Origin: Lachnospiraceae bacterium
GTDB lineage: Bacteria; Bacillota; Clostridia; Lachnospirales; Lachnospiraceae
Assembly: GCA_900766915.1 (NCBI GenBank)
Contig: CAAFXE010000323.1
Coordinates: 1 to 18,211 of the forward strand
Direction of reading: 5' to 3'
Length of the DNA: 18,211 bases
Positions 1 to 7,110 of the stretch are shown piece after piece. Each line of letters opens with the position of its first letter. Within the stretch, counting starts at the first letter, position 1. Position numbers and translations under genes: made by a program. The notes under the pieces were generated by a model, which did no database searches, was not told where the DNA came from, and saw nothing but the letters and a program-made list of their open reading frames with translations.

Positions 1-28
1 CGAATACTTGCCCGTTTTCTCGATAGCA

Positions 29-78
29 CAGCTCAAAAAGCCTCGACGTAGCCCGCTACGCCTGCGTTTTTTGAACTG
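29..78. repeat. Imperfect inverted-repeat element at the left edge
   Basis: An outer arm near 29-39 (CAG, then TCAAAAA) pairs with 67-78 (TTTTTTGA, then CTG), with one mismatch and a bulge. An inner perfect 5-bp stem CGTAG/CTACG lies at 47-60. No open reading frame fits. The piece is unlike the neighbouring coding DNA and lies beyond the aroF terminator, so it is probably an intergenic repeat or a structured RNA remnant. Function is unknown and it may extend left of the window. Confidence 0.4.
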
Positions 79-140
79 CACTCTCAAAAAAACGTTCTGC
101 GCATTAGTCTAGTTATTTTTCGAACGATGTACCGGGGAAA

Positions 141-192
141 ATAAAAAAGCGGTGATGAAAGAGAAATAAAACTCTTTTATCACTGCTTTTTT
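141..192 (-). terminator. Bidirectional intrinsic terminator after aroF
   Basis: Arms at 149-163 and 172-186 pair almost fully (GCGGTGATGAAAGAG against CTCTTTTATCACTGC), with an 8-base AT loop. On the minus strand the stem is followed by a T run (A run on plus, 143-148), right after the aroF stop. A T run also follows on plus at 187-192, so it can stop transcription from both sides. Confidence 0.88.
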
Positions 193-206
193 GTCTAAAT
201 AAGATA

Positions 207-1235
207 TTAACAGTTTTCCGCAATATCGTATAACAGTTTTTCGGAATCCTCCCATCCAAGGCATGGATCTGTGATAGATTTTCCATAGCATCTGTCATGA
301 ACGGACTGATTTCCTTCTACAATGTAGCTTTCGATCATCACACCTTTGACCAGAGTATGGATATCTTTGTTATATTTACGGCTGTGGAGAATTTCCTGGG
401 TGATACGGATCTGTTCCTTAAATTTCTTAGCAGAATTGGAATGGTTCGTATCGATGATAGCAGCCGGATTTTTCAGATTTCTTTCACCGTAAAGGGAAAG
501 TAAAGTCATAAGGTCTTCATAATGATAGTTTGGCTGGTTTACACCGCGTTTATTGACTGCACCACGTAAAATGACATGTGCAAGAGGGTTTCCGTCGGTA
601 TTGACTTCCCATCCGCGGTAGATAAAGGTATGTGCGTGCTGGGCAGCTACGACGGAGTTTAACATGACAGTCATATCACCACTGGTAGGGTTTTTCATGC
701 CTGCAGGTACATCAAAACCACTGACAGTCAGACGATGCTGCTGATCTTCTACAGAACGTGCACCGATAGCTACATAAGAAAGAATATCGGAAAGGTAGCG
801 GTAGTTTTCCGGATAAAGCATTTCATCGGCAGGTGTAAGACCTGTTTCTTCGATCGCTCTCATGTGCATTTTTCTCATGGCAATGAGACCTGCCAGCAAG
901 TCCGGCTTTCCTTCCGGGTCCGGCTGATGAACGATTCCCTTGTAACCTTCTCCGGTTGTACGTGGTTTGTTGGTATAGATCCTTGGAATAATGATTACCT
1001 TATCTTTGATCTTTTCCTGGACCGGTGCCAGTCTGCTGATGTAATCGCAGACAGCCTCCTCGTTATCAGCAGAGCAGGGTCCGATGATTGCTAAAAATTT
1101 ATCGCTTTCTCCGGTGATGACCTTTCGGATTTCTTCATCCCTTTCTGCTTTGATTCTTTCGATATCTTTGGAAATCGGATACTGCTCCTTGATTTCTGCA
1201 GGTGTTGGAAGTTTTTTCACAAATTCAAATCCCAT
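207..1235 (-). CDS. aroF: 3-deoxy-7-phosphoheptulonate (DAHP) synthase, type I AroF/G/H class
   Basis: Condenses phosphoenolpyruvate and erythrose-4-phosphate to DAHP, the first step of the shikimate pathway to aromatic amino acids; cytosolic. The 342-residue protein matches the length and motif order of the E. coli AroF/G/H class: IIGPCSADN (50-58), KPRTTGEGYKG (90-100), GARSVEDQQHR (158-168), GMKNPTSGDM (179-188), and IESYIVEGNQ (301-310). The expected metal ligands are visible as Cys54, His265, Glu302 and Asp323. The start is supported by a GGAGGAG ribosome binding site (minus strand, 1241-1247) and the start of the conserved N-terminal region. It has its own promoter and terminator, so it is a single-gene unit. 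Isozymes of this class are usually feedback-inhibited by Phe, Tyr or Trp; which effector applies here cannot be read with confidence, so the F in the symbol is a class label only. Confidence 0.95.
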   Translation of the reverse strand: MGFEFVKKLPTPAEIKEQYPISKDIERIKAERDEEIRKVITGESDKFLAIIGPCSADNEEAVCDYISRLAPVQEKIKDKVIIIPRIYTNKPRTTGEGYKGIVHQPDPEGKPDLLAGLIAMRKMHMRAIEETGLTPADEMLYPENYRYLSDILSYVAIGARSVEDQQHRLTVSGFDVPAGMKNPTSGDMTVMLNSVVAAQHAHTFIYRGWEVNTDGNPLAHVILRGAVNKRGVNQPNYHYEDLMTLLSLYGERNLKNPAAIIDTNHSNSAKKFKEQIRITQEILHSRKYNKDIHTLVKGVMIESYIVEGNQSVHDRCYGKSITDPCLGWEDSEKLLYDIAENC

Positions 1236-1247
1236 AAGTACTCCTCC

Positions 1248-1268
1248 GGCAGTGGATAGATCACTGCC
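1248..1268 (-). promoter_or_regulatory. Hairpin in aroF leader abutting the ribosome binding site
   Basis: A perfect 7-bp inverted repeat, GGCAGTG and CACTGCC with a 7-base loop, lies in the roughly 57-base aroF 5' leader. Its base touches the Shine-Dalgarno sequence at 1241-1247 with no gap. It is either a translational control or mRNA-stability hairpin, or a protein-binding palindrome. There is no T run after it, so it is not a terminator. Confidence 0.5.
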
Positions 1269-1298
1269 TTTTCTTTAATCTTGTATTCACTGCGCTTT

Positions 1299-1327
1299 AT
1301 TATAATACAGCTAAAAAGTGAAATCAA
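1299..1327 (-). promoter_or_regulatory. Sigma-A promoter of aroF
   Basis: On the minus strand a -35 TTGATT (1322-1327) and a perfect -10 TATAAT (1299-1304) are separated by 17 bp. This predicts a transcript start near 1291 and a leader of about 57 bases. The promoter lies in the gap between the flippase stop codon and aroF, so aroF does not depend on upstream readthrough. Confidence 0.85.
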
Positions 1328-1348
1328 CCTCGGAATGGATTTTACAGC

Positions 1349-2671
1349 TTAGGAAATGCTCTCTAGAAAGTATTTATGTAAAAAGGTACAGCCCGAAAAT
1401 GTGACAAAAAGCTGGCTTAGTAAAAGTCCGATCAAATGTCCTTTGATTCCAAATTGCGGTACAAAAAACCATAAAAATACAATACGGATAAACAGTCCGA
1501 CAATCCCATTGAAAAATGTCACGGAAGTTTTTCCAAGGCCATTTAAAACGCTGTTTAATGTGGTATTTAAGTATAAAAAGGGACAAAGCCAGGAAAGGGT
1601 AGTGATAAAGCTTCCTGCAAGGGTACTGGAAAATACTACGGAACCCAGAAGGTCGCCGAACAGGAGAAAAAACAGGGTACACAGTCCGCCTAATAGCAGA
1701 CAAAAAGAAAAGGTGGTTTTGACCGTATGTTTTAACTCCTCAAGATTTCCCATAGCCTGGGATTCGGAGACCGTGGGAAGCAGCATCAAAGAGACAGAAC
1801 CGGTCAGTGCATTTGGGAATAAGATCAGGGGCAGCACCATTCCGTTTAATATTCCGTAAATGCTAAGTGCCTGGGAGTGTTCCATCCCATAAGCTTTCAG
1901 GGCATAAGGGATAGTGACTGCCTCCAGGCTGACCAAAAGATTGATCAGGATCCGGCTGGTAGTTAAGGGGGCAGCCAGAGAAAATATTTCCGGAAGGTAT
2001 GCCGCTATATTTGCATGTTCTTTGCTTAGCCGGGAAGGCTGGTAGGATAAACAGGTGATCGTAAAAAGAAAAGAACAGATTTCACCAAAAACAAGACCAA
2101 TCACGGCAATGGCAGGAGAGATTTCCATTTTGTTGGTAAGATAAATGTGCTGCAGTAAAAAGACGCATCCGATACGAAAGGTCTGCTCCACCAGCTGTGC
2201 TATGGATGGAACGAAAGCCTTATGGACACCAAGATAATATCCACAAATGCAGGACTGCATGGTTCCAAAGGGAATGGTTACTGCCAGAATCCGAAGCAGC
2301 TGCCCACAGCGCGGTTCTTTTAAGAAGTAAAGGGACAGAAAAGAAGAAAACCTGAAAATAACAAAGGAACAGCCCAGAGAAAGCGTAAGAGATAAAAGGA
2401 GACCTGTCTTTAAAATCCCAATGGCCTGCCCGGAATTTCCTGTGGCACATTTTGCCGCAGTGAGCTTGGAAATCGCAGTTTCGATGCCGGAAGCACAGAG
2501 AGAAAAGCATACGGAATAAACGGGAAAAATCAGCTGATAAATTCCCATTCCTTCTGCACCAATGAAGCCTGCAAGGAATATTTTATAGAAGAAACCCATA
2601 ATTCGACTAAGGAGTCCGGCAAGGGTCAGAAGAAGTGTTCCTTTCAATAATAGATTATTTGTTTTACTCAT
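1349..2671 (-). CDS. spoVB: SpoVB/MATE-type lipid-linked oligosaccharide flippase
   Basis: A 440-residue polytopic membrane protein with about a dozen hydrophobic segments and few charges. The N-terminus (LLLKGTLLLTLAGLLSRIMG, then FFYKIFLAGFIGAEGMGIYQ) is the pattern of the SpoVB/polysaccharide-flippase branch of the MOP superfamily, which also contains the MurJ lipid II flippase. Such proteins move undecaprenyl-linked sugars across the cytoplasmic membrane; SpoVB of Bacillus is needed for spore cortex synthesis. At 440 residues it is shorter than the roughly 500 usual for SpoVB. I chose the ATG at 2671; a TTG three bases upstream is possible, but an AGGA would then sit only one base from it. 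There is no strong terminator between it and aroF. The family call is firm; the sporulation role and symbol are inferred, and a general cell-wall glycan flippase is the alternative. Confidence 0.75.
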   Translation of the reverse strand: MSKTNNLLLKGTLLLTLAGLLSRIMGFFYKIFLAGFIGAEGMGIYQLIFPVYSVCFSLCASGIETAISKLTAAKCATGNSGQAIGILKTGLLLSLTLSLGCSFVIFRFSSFLSLYFLKEPRCGQLLRILAVTIPFGTMQSCICGYYLGVHKAFVPSIAQLVEQTFRIGCVFLLQHIYLTNKMEISPAIAVIGLVFGEICSFLFTITCLSYQPSRLSKEHANIAAYLPEIFSLAAPLTTSRILINLLVSLEAVTIPYALKAYGMEHSQALSIYGILNGMVLPLILFPNALTGSVSLMLLPTVSESQAMGNLEELKHTVKTTFSFCLLLGGLCTLFFLLFGDLLGSVVFSSTLAGSFITTLSWLCPFLYLNTTLNSVLNGLGKTSVTFFNGIVGLFIRIVFLWFFVPQFGIKGHLIGLLLSQLFVTFSGCTFLHKYFLESIS

Positions 2672-2716
2672 CAAATCCTGTTACCCTTTTTTCCAAAATA
2701 TATTCAAAAAGAATGC

Positions 2717-2745
2717 TTGACAGAACGTGTACATAGGTTTAATAT
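2717..2745 (+). promoter_or_regulatory. Sigma-A promoter of the iscR-nifS-nifU-mnmA operon
   Basis: A perfect -35 TTGACA (2717-2722), a 17-bp spacer and a -10 TAATAT (2740-2745) predict transcription starting near 2752. The IscR-like palindrome at 2757-2775 falls just downstream of that start, a position suited to repression. Confidence 0.85.
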
Positions 2746-2756
2746 CTTTTTAGAAA

Positions 2757-2775
2757 TCCGACAAAAATAGTCGGA
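2757..2775 (+). promoter_or_regulatory. IscR type-1-like operator at the operon start
   Basis: The palindrome has perfect 6-bp arms TCCGAC and GTCGGA around a 7-base AT spacer. Its 17-base core CCGACAAAAATAGTCGG fits the core of the E. coli IscR type-1 consensus (YYGACTRWWWYAGTCRR) at all but one position; the outermost flanks fit poorly. It lies just after the promoter of the regulator's own operon, so negative autoregulation by the Fe-S form of the protein is the natural reading. Confidence 0.65.
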
Positions 2776-2792
2776 ATAAAAAGAGGGATATT

Positions 2793-3248
2793 ATGAAGCT
2801 GTCAACGAAAGGACGATATGGCCTTCGAGCCATGATTGATCTGGCCATCCACAGCAAGGATGAAGCAGTTTCCATTGCAAGTATTGCAACGAGACAGAAA
2901 ATTTCAGAAAGCTACTTGGAGCAGCTGATTCCAAAGCTTCGAAAGGCAGGTATGATCGTAAGTGTACGTGGTGCCGGCGGCGGATATAAGCTGGCAAAGC
3001 CTGCAAGTGAAATTTCTGTGGGAGATGTGCTAAGGGCATTGGAAGGGAGTTTAGATCCGGTGGATTGTGCAGGACTCCCCGGGGCTTCCGGCTGTGAAGA
3101 ATCCGGCGGATGTGTCACAAAATATGTCTGGCAGAAGATTAATGAGAGCATTAATCAGACGGTAGACGGAATCAATCTGGAAGAACTCATCAGAGAAAGT
3201 ATCATAGATAGCGGACCGGATGTAAACTCCGGCGCATGTAAGAAATAG
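2793..3248 (+). CDS. iscR: Rrf2-family transcriptional regulator, IscR-like
   Basis: A 151-residue winged-helix regulator. The N-terminus MKLSTKGRYGLRAMIDLA, the ISESYLEQLIPKLRKAG recognition-helix region (37-53) and the wing VRGAGGGYKLAKP (58-70) are diagnostic of the Rrf2/IscR family. Cysteines at 92, 101 and 107 correspond to the cluster-binding Cys92/98/104 of E. coli IscR, but with 8 rather than 5 residues in the first gap. The position aligned with the E. coli ligand His107 is Lys110, so the fourth ligand differs or is absent; a further Cys149 sits near the C-terminus. GAGGG precedes the start with good spacing. It lies 11 bp before nifS and has an IscR-like palindrome at its own promoter, so it most likely senses Fe-S status and controls this operon. 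CymR-type cysteine regulators share the fold but normally lack the Cys triad. Confidence 0.88.
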   Translation: MKLSTKGRYGLRAMIDLAIHSKDEAVSIASIATRQKISESYLEQLIPKLRKAGMIVSVRGAGGGYKLAKPASEISVGDVLRALEGSLDPVDCAGLPGASGCEESGGCVTKYVWQKINESINQTVDGINLEELIRESIIDSGPDVNSGACKK

Positions 3249-3259
3249 GGGTGTGAAGT

Positions 3260-4441
3260 ATGAAAAAAATGATTTATCTCGATAATGCAGCGACCACAAA
3301 GACTGCACCGGAAGTTGTAGAGGCAATGCTTCCGTATTTTACAGAATATTACGGCAATGCATCCAGTGTTTACGGATTTGCAGGAAAAAGCAAGGAAGCA
3401 ATGGCCACTGCCCGTGAGACCATTGCAAATGCATTGGGAGCACAGGCCAATGAGATTTATTTTACGGCAGGCGGAAGTGAAGCAGATAACTGGGCATTAA
3501 AAGCAACTGCGGAAGCTTACAAGGCAAAAGGTAACCACATCATTACGACGAAGATCGAGCATCACGCGATTCTCCATACCTGTGAATGGCTGGAGAAAAA
3601 CGGATTCGAGGTTACTTACCTGAATGTAGATGAAAATGGTGTTGTGAAATTAGATGAATTAAAAAAAGCAATCCGTCCGGAAACTATTTTAATTTCCGTG
3701 ATGTTTGCCAATAATGAAATTGGTACCATGGAGCCCATCAAAGAAATCGGTGCCATTGCAAAAGAACATGGTATTTTATTCCACACTGATGCAGTACAGG
3801 CTTTCGGACAGGTGCCGATCAATGTGGATGAGTTAAATATCGATATGTTAAGCTCCAGCGGCCATAAATTGAATGGACCAAAAGGAATCGGATTCCTTTA
3901 TATCAGAAAAGGAGTAAAAATCCGCTCCTTTGTACATGGAGGTGCACAGGAGAGAAAACGCCGTGCAGGTACAGAAAATATTCCGGGCATCGTAGGATAC
4001 GGAGCTGCCGTAGAGAGAGCAGTGCGCACCATGAAGGAACGTACCGAGAAAGAAATCGAGCTTCGTGATTATCTGATCGACAGAGTATTAAAGGAAGTAC
4101 CATTTACCAGATTAAACGGACACCGTACAGACAGACTTCCAAACAATGCAAACTTCAGCTTTCAGTTTATTGAAGGGGAATCCTTGCTGATCATGCTGGA
4201 TATGGAAGGTATCTGCGGTTCCTCAGGTTCTGCATGTACTTCAGGCTCTTTGGATCCGTCCCATGTACTTCTGGCCATCGGACTGCCTCATGAGATTGCA
4301 CACGGATCATTGAGACTGACATTAAGCGAAGAGACTACAAAGGAAGATATTGATTTTGTAGTGGAAACTATTAAAGATATTGTAGCCCGCTTAAGAAGCA
4401 TGTCCCCATTGTATGAGGATTTTATGAGAAAACATAAATAA
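3260..4441 (+). CDS. nifS: Cysteine desulfurase (NifS/IscS class)
   Basis: A PLP enzyme of 393 residues that releases sulfur from L-cysteine as a persulfide, giving alanine. Visible features are the N-terminal IYLDNAATT (5-13), His101 stacking over PLP, Asp177 and Gln180 in HTDAVQ, the PLP-binding Lys203 in SSSGHKL, and the mobile-loop catalytic Cys326 in SSGSACTSG. The uninterrupted GSACTSG loop and the length identify group I (IscS/NifS) rather than SufS. The start is preceded by AGGGG (3246-3250). It is sandwiched between the regulator and the NifU scaffold and followed by mnmA, so it probably donates sulfur both to Fe-S clusters and to tRNA thiolation. Naming as iscS would be equally defensible. 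Confidence 0.95.
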   Translation: MKKMIYLDNAATTKTAPEVVEAMLPYFTEYYGNASSVYGFAGKSKEAMATARETIANALGAQANEIYFTAGGSEADNWALKATAEAYKAKGNHIITTKIEHHAILHTCEWLEKNGFEVTYLNVDENGVVKLDELKKAIRPETILISVMFANNEIGTMEPIKEIGAIAKEHGILFHTDAVQAFGQVPINVDELNIDMLSSSGHKLNGPKGIGFLYIRKGVKIRSFVHGGAQERKRRAGTENIPGIVGYGAAVERAVRTMKERTEKEIELRDYLIDRVLKEVPFTRLNGHRTDRLPNNANFSFQFIEGESLLIMLDMEGICGSSGSACTSGSLDPSHVLLAIGLPHEIAHGSLRLTLSEETTKEDIDFVVETIKDIVARLRSMSPLYEDFMRKHK

Positions 4442-4469
4442 AAATAATACGTATAGGAGAATTTAAAAC

Positions 4470-4913
4470 ATGTATAGCGATAAAGTAATGGATCATTTTA
4501 AAAACCCGAGAAATGTAGGAGAAATTGAAAATGCCAGCGGTGTTGGTACGGTTGGTAACGCAAAATGTGGAGATATTATGAGAATCTACCTGGATATCGA
4601 TGAAAACCAGGTGATCAAAGACTGTAAATTTAAAACCTTTGGCTGTGGTGCTGCAGTGGCGACCTCCAGTATGGCCACAGAGCTTGTCATCGGAAAAACC
4701 ATTTATGAAGCATTGCAGGTCACAAACAAAGCCGTAATGGATGCACTGGACGGACTTCCACCGGTGAAAGTACATTGCTCCCTTTTAGCAGAAGAAGCAA
4801 TTCACGCTGCACTCTGGGACTATGCACAGAAGCATGGAATTGAAATCGAAGGACTGGAAAAACCGAAGTCAGACATCCATGAAGGCGAAGAAGAGGAAAG
4901 CGAAGAGTATTAA
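4470..4913 (+). CDS. nifU: U-type Fe-S cluster assembly scaffold (NifU N-terminal/IscU-like)
   Basis: A 147-residue scaffold on which Fe-S clusters are built with sulfur from the adjacent desulfurase. The IscU fold begins at the first residues (MYSDKVMDHFKNPRNVG). The three cluster ligands are Cys33 (NAKCGD), Cys59 (TFGCGAA) and Cys103 (VHCSLLAEEA), with the conserved Asp35; an extra Cys52 is present. It lacks the ferredoxin and C-terminal Nfu domains of full-length NifU, as is usual for Clostridia, and ends in an acidic tail (138-147, mostly Glu). The start has AGGAGA at 4455-4460. It lies 28 bp after nifS and 3 bp before mnmA. Confidence 0.95.
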   Translation: MYSDKVMDHFKNPRNVGEIENASGVGTVGNAKCGDIMRIYLDIDENQVIKDCKFKTFGCGAAVATSSMATELVIGKTIYEALQVTNKAVMDALDGLPPVKVHCSLLAEEAIHAALWDYAQKHGIEIEGLEKPKSDIHEGEEEESEEY

Positions 4914-4916
4914 TTC

Positions 4917-6008
4917 ATGGCAGGAAAGAAAGTAGTTGTTGGAATGTCCGGAGGAGTGGACTCTTCCGTAGCAGCATACCTTTTGAAAAAACAGGGTTAT
5001 GACGTGATTGGTGTCACCATGCAGATCTGGCAGGATGAAGAGGAGACCGTACAGGAAGAAAACGGCGGCTGCTGTGGCTTAAGTGCGGTGGACGATGCAA
5101 GGCGTGTGGCAAATCAGCTTGGAATTCCTTATTATGTCATGAATTTCAAAAAAGAGTTCAAAGAAAATGTCATGGACTATTTTGTGGATGAATATTTACA
5201 TGGAAGAACTCCCAATCCCTGTATTGCATGCAACCGCTATGTGAAGTGGGAAAGCCTGTTAAAGCGCAGTCTGGATATCGGGGCAGATTATATTGCTACC
5301 GGACATTATGCTACGGTGGTCCAGCTTCCAAACGGAAGATTCGCTTTAAAAAAATCCAAAACAGATGCCAAGGATCAGACCTATGCCCTGTATAACCTTA
5401 CCCAGGAGCAGCTTTCCAGAACCTTAATGCCCTGCGGAAACTACGAAAAAGAGGAAATCCGTAAAATTGCAGAGGAGATCGGCCTTCGGGTGGCAAATAA
5501 ACCCGACAGTCAGGAAATCTGCTTTGTGCCGGATGATGACTATGCAGGATTTATTGAAGAAAGCATTGGAAAAAAAATCCCGGAAGGGAATTTTGTGACA
5601 GCAGACGGTCAGATTTTAGGAAAACATAAAGGGATCATTCATTATACGGTTGGTCAGAGGAAGGGACTCGACCTTCCCATGGGCAGAAGAGTGTTTGTCA
5701 CAGAGCTTCGCCCGGAGACCAATGAGGTGGTCATCGGAGAGGGCAGTGACGTTTTTGGAAATGTCCTTTATGCTAACCGCTTAAACTGGATGGGAATAGA
5801 AAAGCCGGAAGATGCCATTGAAGTAGATGCAAAAATCCGATATAACCACAAAGGTGCCAGGTGCATCGTGGAAGTGATCGGTGATGATCTGGTAAAATGT
5901 ACCTTCCCGGAACCGGTCAGAGCCATCACACCGGGGCAGGCCGTGGTGTTTTATGATGGAGATATCGTCCTTGGAGGCGGTACGATCATCGGAACGAAGG
6001 AACCATAA
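4917..6008 (+). CDS. mnmA: tRNA-specific 2-thiouridylase MnmA
   Basis: Thiolates U34 of tRNA-Lys, -Glu and -Gln using ATP and a persulfide sulfur. The 363-residue protein has the PP-loop SGGVDSS (11-17) for adenylation, the catalytic pair Cys102 in NPCIACNR and Cys202 in SQEICF, and the HYTVGQRKGL segment (242-251) opening the C-terminal half. Length is typical of the family. It starts 3 bp after the nifU stop with only a weak GAAGAG in front, so translational coupling to nifU is likely. Co-transcription with the desulfurase is functionally sensible, since NifS/IscS can be the direct sulfur donor. It is the last gene before the terminator at 6011-6060. Confidence 0.96.
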   Translation: MAGKKVVVGMSGGVDSSVAAYLLKKQGYDVIGVTMQIWQDEEETVQEENGGCCGLSAVDDARRVANQLGIPYYVMNFKKEFKENVMDYFVDEYLHGRTPNPCIACNRYVKWESLLKRSLDIGADYIATGHYATVVQLPNGRFALKKSKTDAKDQTYALYNLTQEQLSRTLMPCGNYEKEEIRKIAEEIGLRVANKPDSQEICFVPDDDYAGFIEESIGKKIPEGNFVTADGQILGKHKGIIHYTVGQRKGLDLPMGRRVFVTELRPETNEVVIGEGSDVFGNVLYANRLNWMGIEKPEDAIEVDAKIRYNHKGARCIVEVIGDDLVKCTFPEPVRAITPGQAVVFYDGDIVLGGGTIIGTKEP

Positions 6009-6010
6009 TT

Positions 6011-6060
6011 AAAAACAGGCAACTCTGATTGATGAATACTTTCAGAGTTGCCATTTTTTA
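6011..6060. terminator. Bidirectional terminator between mnmA and the PHP gene
   Basis: A perfect 11-bp stem, GGCAACTCTGA (6018-6028) with TCAGAGTTGCC (6042-6052), has a T run at 6054-6059 on plus and an A run at 6012-6016 that serves as the T run on minus. It ends both convergent units; its right edge overlaps the stop codon of the minus-strand gene. Confidence 0.93.
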
Positions 6061-6861
6061 TAATTTTATGAATTCTGCTTTCCGCTTCCTGAAAATCGTG
6101 TAGTACTCAAAGCCACATTCCTTCAAAAGCTCCGGCACCTTTGCAAAATCGTAGGCAAGATGTTCCGGTCTGTGGGCGTCGGAGCCGATGGTAAGGATTT
6201 CGCCCCCAAGCTCCCGGTAGCGTTTTAAAATATCCGTGTGAGGGTTTGGAAAACCAAGGCCGTATTTAAAGCCTGCAGTATTAAGCTCCAGGCCGATATT
6301 TTTGGAAATTAATGTTTTTAAGATTTCATCTAATATTTCTGCGTATTTCTGATAAGAATAGTTATCAGCCTTTGACGGAGCGTAGCGCACAATGTAGTCA
6401 ATGTGACCGTACACGTCGATGTTGTCAAATTCTGCAACATTTTCCAGAATCGTCTCGAAATAGCGTAGGATTCCGGCTGCCTCGTCACGGTCTTTCCAGT
6501 ATTCGCAGAAATACGGATCGATCCGGTCTACCAGATGGGAGGATCCAATGACAAAGTCGAAGTCATATCCATCAATGATCTTTGAAAGATCTTTATAAAT
6601 GCCCGGCTGGAGCCCGGCTTCGATGCCAGTAAGCAGAGTAATCTGATGGCCGTAGGTTTCCCGAAGCTTTTGGTGCTTTTCGAAATATTCGTCCACGTCA
6701 AAGGTAAAATCAAGATCAGGATATGGAAAATCAAGATCCATATGATCTGTCATACAAAGAAAGTTAAGACCAAGAGAAATGGCCTGTTCCACCATACTTT
6801 CCGGCAAAGCCCTGCAGTCTGATGAAAAGCTGGTGTGGTTATGAAAATCGCAGGTGATCAT
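6058..6861 (-). CDS. PHP-domain phosphatase, histidinol-phosphatase (HisK) type
   Basis: A 267-residue metal-dependent hydrolase of the PHP superfamily. Metal-binding motifs in order are DFHNHTSFSSD (5-15: His7, His9, Asp15), MTDHMD (37-42: His40), GIEAG (79-83: Glu81), GSSH (106-109: His109), GHIDY (152-156: His153) and GSDAHRPE (226-233: Asp228, His230). This full set and the length match the HisK-type histidinol-phosphate phosphatase (HisJ family) that completes histidine synthesis in Firmicutes. No other his gene is in the window, and related PHP proteins act on other phosphoesters, so the substrate is inferred and I give no symbol. AGAGG precedes the start on the minus strand. It stands alone, convergent to mnmA. 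I could not pick a convincing promoter in the AT-rich DNA to its right. Confidence 0.85.
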   Translation of the reverse strand: MITCDFHNHTSFSSDCRALPESMVEQAISLGLNFLCMTDHMDLDFPYPDLDFTFDVDEYFEKHQKLRETYGHQITLLTGIEAGLQPGIYKDLSKIIDGYDFDFVIGSSHLVDRIDPYFCEYWKDRDEAAGILRYFETILENVAEFDNIDVYGHIDYIVRYAPSKADNYSYQKYAEILDEILKTLISKNIGLELNTAGFKYGLGFPNPHTDILKRYRELGGEILTIGSDAHRPEHLAYDFAKVPELLKECGFEYYTIFRKRKAEFIKL

Positions 6862-7015
6862 AAGTAAACCTCTAATTAAATAATAAGTGATCAGTCTCCG
6901 CCAATCGTGTAAATTGTTTGAAAAATTTACGTATCGAAAGGTTTATGAACAGATATAATATAGCTTAAGTATGTTGTAAAGTAAATAAAATATTGAATTT
7001 ACGGATGAAAACTAA

Positions 7016-7042
7016 GTAAAATTATAAAGTGCAAAATTTTAC
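7016..7042. promoter_or_regulatory. Inverted repeat upstream of the gapA promoter
   Basis: A perfect 8-bp inverted repeat, GTAAAATT (7016-7023) and AATTTTAC (7035-7042), ends 12 bp before the gapA -35. It is a candidate operator or activator site, but the local base composition makes chance palindromes likely. Confidence 0.3.
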
Positions 7043-7054
7043 CTAAAATAATAC

Positions 7055-7083
7055 TTGAATTTTTGTATCGGATTATGTACAAT
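7055..7083 (+). promoter_or_regulatory. Sigma-A promoter of gapA
   Basis: The -35 TTGAAT (7055-7060), a 17-bp spacer and the -10 TACAAT (7078-7083) predict a start near 7090 and a leader of about 74 bases. The spacing is ideal and the upstream DNA is AT-rich, as in strongly expressed promoters. Confidence 0.8.
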
Positions 7084-7092
7084 ATTAGCAGA

Positions 7093-7110
7093 TTGGGAAT
7101 GTTTTAACAA
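7093..7110 (+). promoter_or_regulatory. Rex-like redox operator at the gapA start site
   Basis: TTGGGAATGTTTTAACAA fits the clostridial Rex consensus TTGTTAA-N4-TTAACAA: the right half is perfect, the left half 5 of 7, and the 4-base spacer is exact. It begins about 10 bp after the -10 box, where a bound repressor would block transcription. Rex responds to the NADH/NAD+ ratio and is known to control gapA operons in several Clostridia. The same bases lie in a possible RNA hairpin (7093-7119, TTGGGA with TCCCAA), which is the competing explanation. Confidence 0.55.

Noticed and set aside
735..1094. 119-codon plus-strand open frame opposite aroF
   Set aside because: It is a shadow of the well-supported DAHP synthase, with no promoter or ribosome site and no recognisable motif.
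1236..1298. T-box or leader-peptide attenuator for aroF
   Set aside because: The leader is only about 57 bases, with no T-box sequence, no aromatic-rich leader peptide and no terminator.
1356..1859. 167-codon plus-strand open frame opposite the flippase
   Set aside because: It lies antisense to a membrane-protein gene, shows no family motif and lacks initiation signals.
2672..2674. TTG start codon for the flippase gene
   Set aside because: The adjacent ATG is the stronger codon, and an AGGA would be only one base from the TTG.
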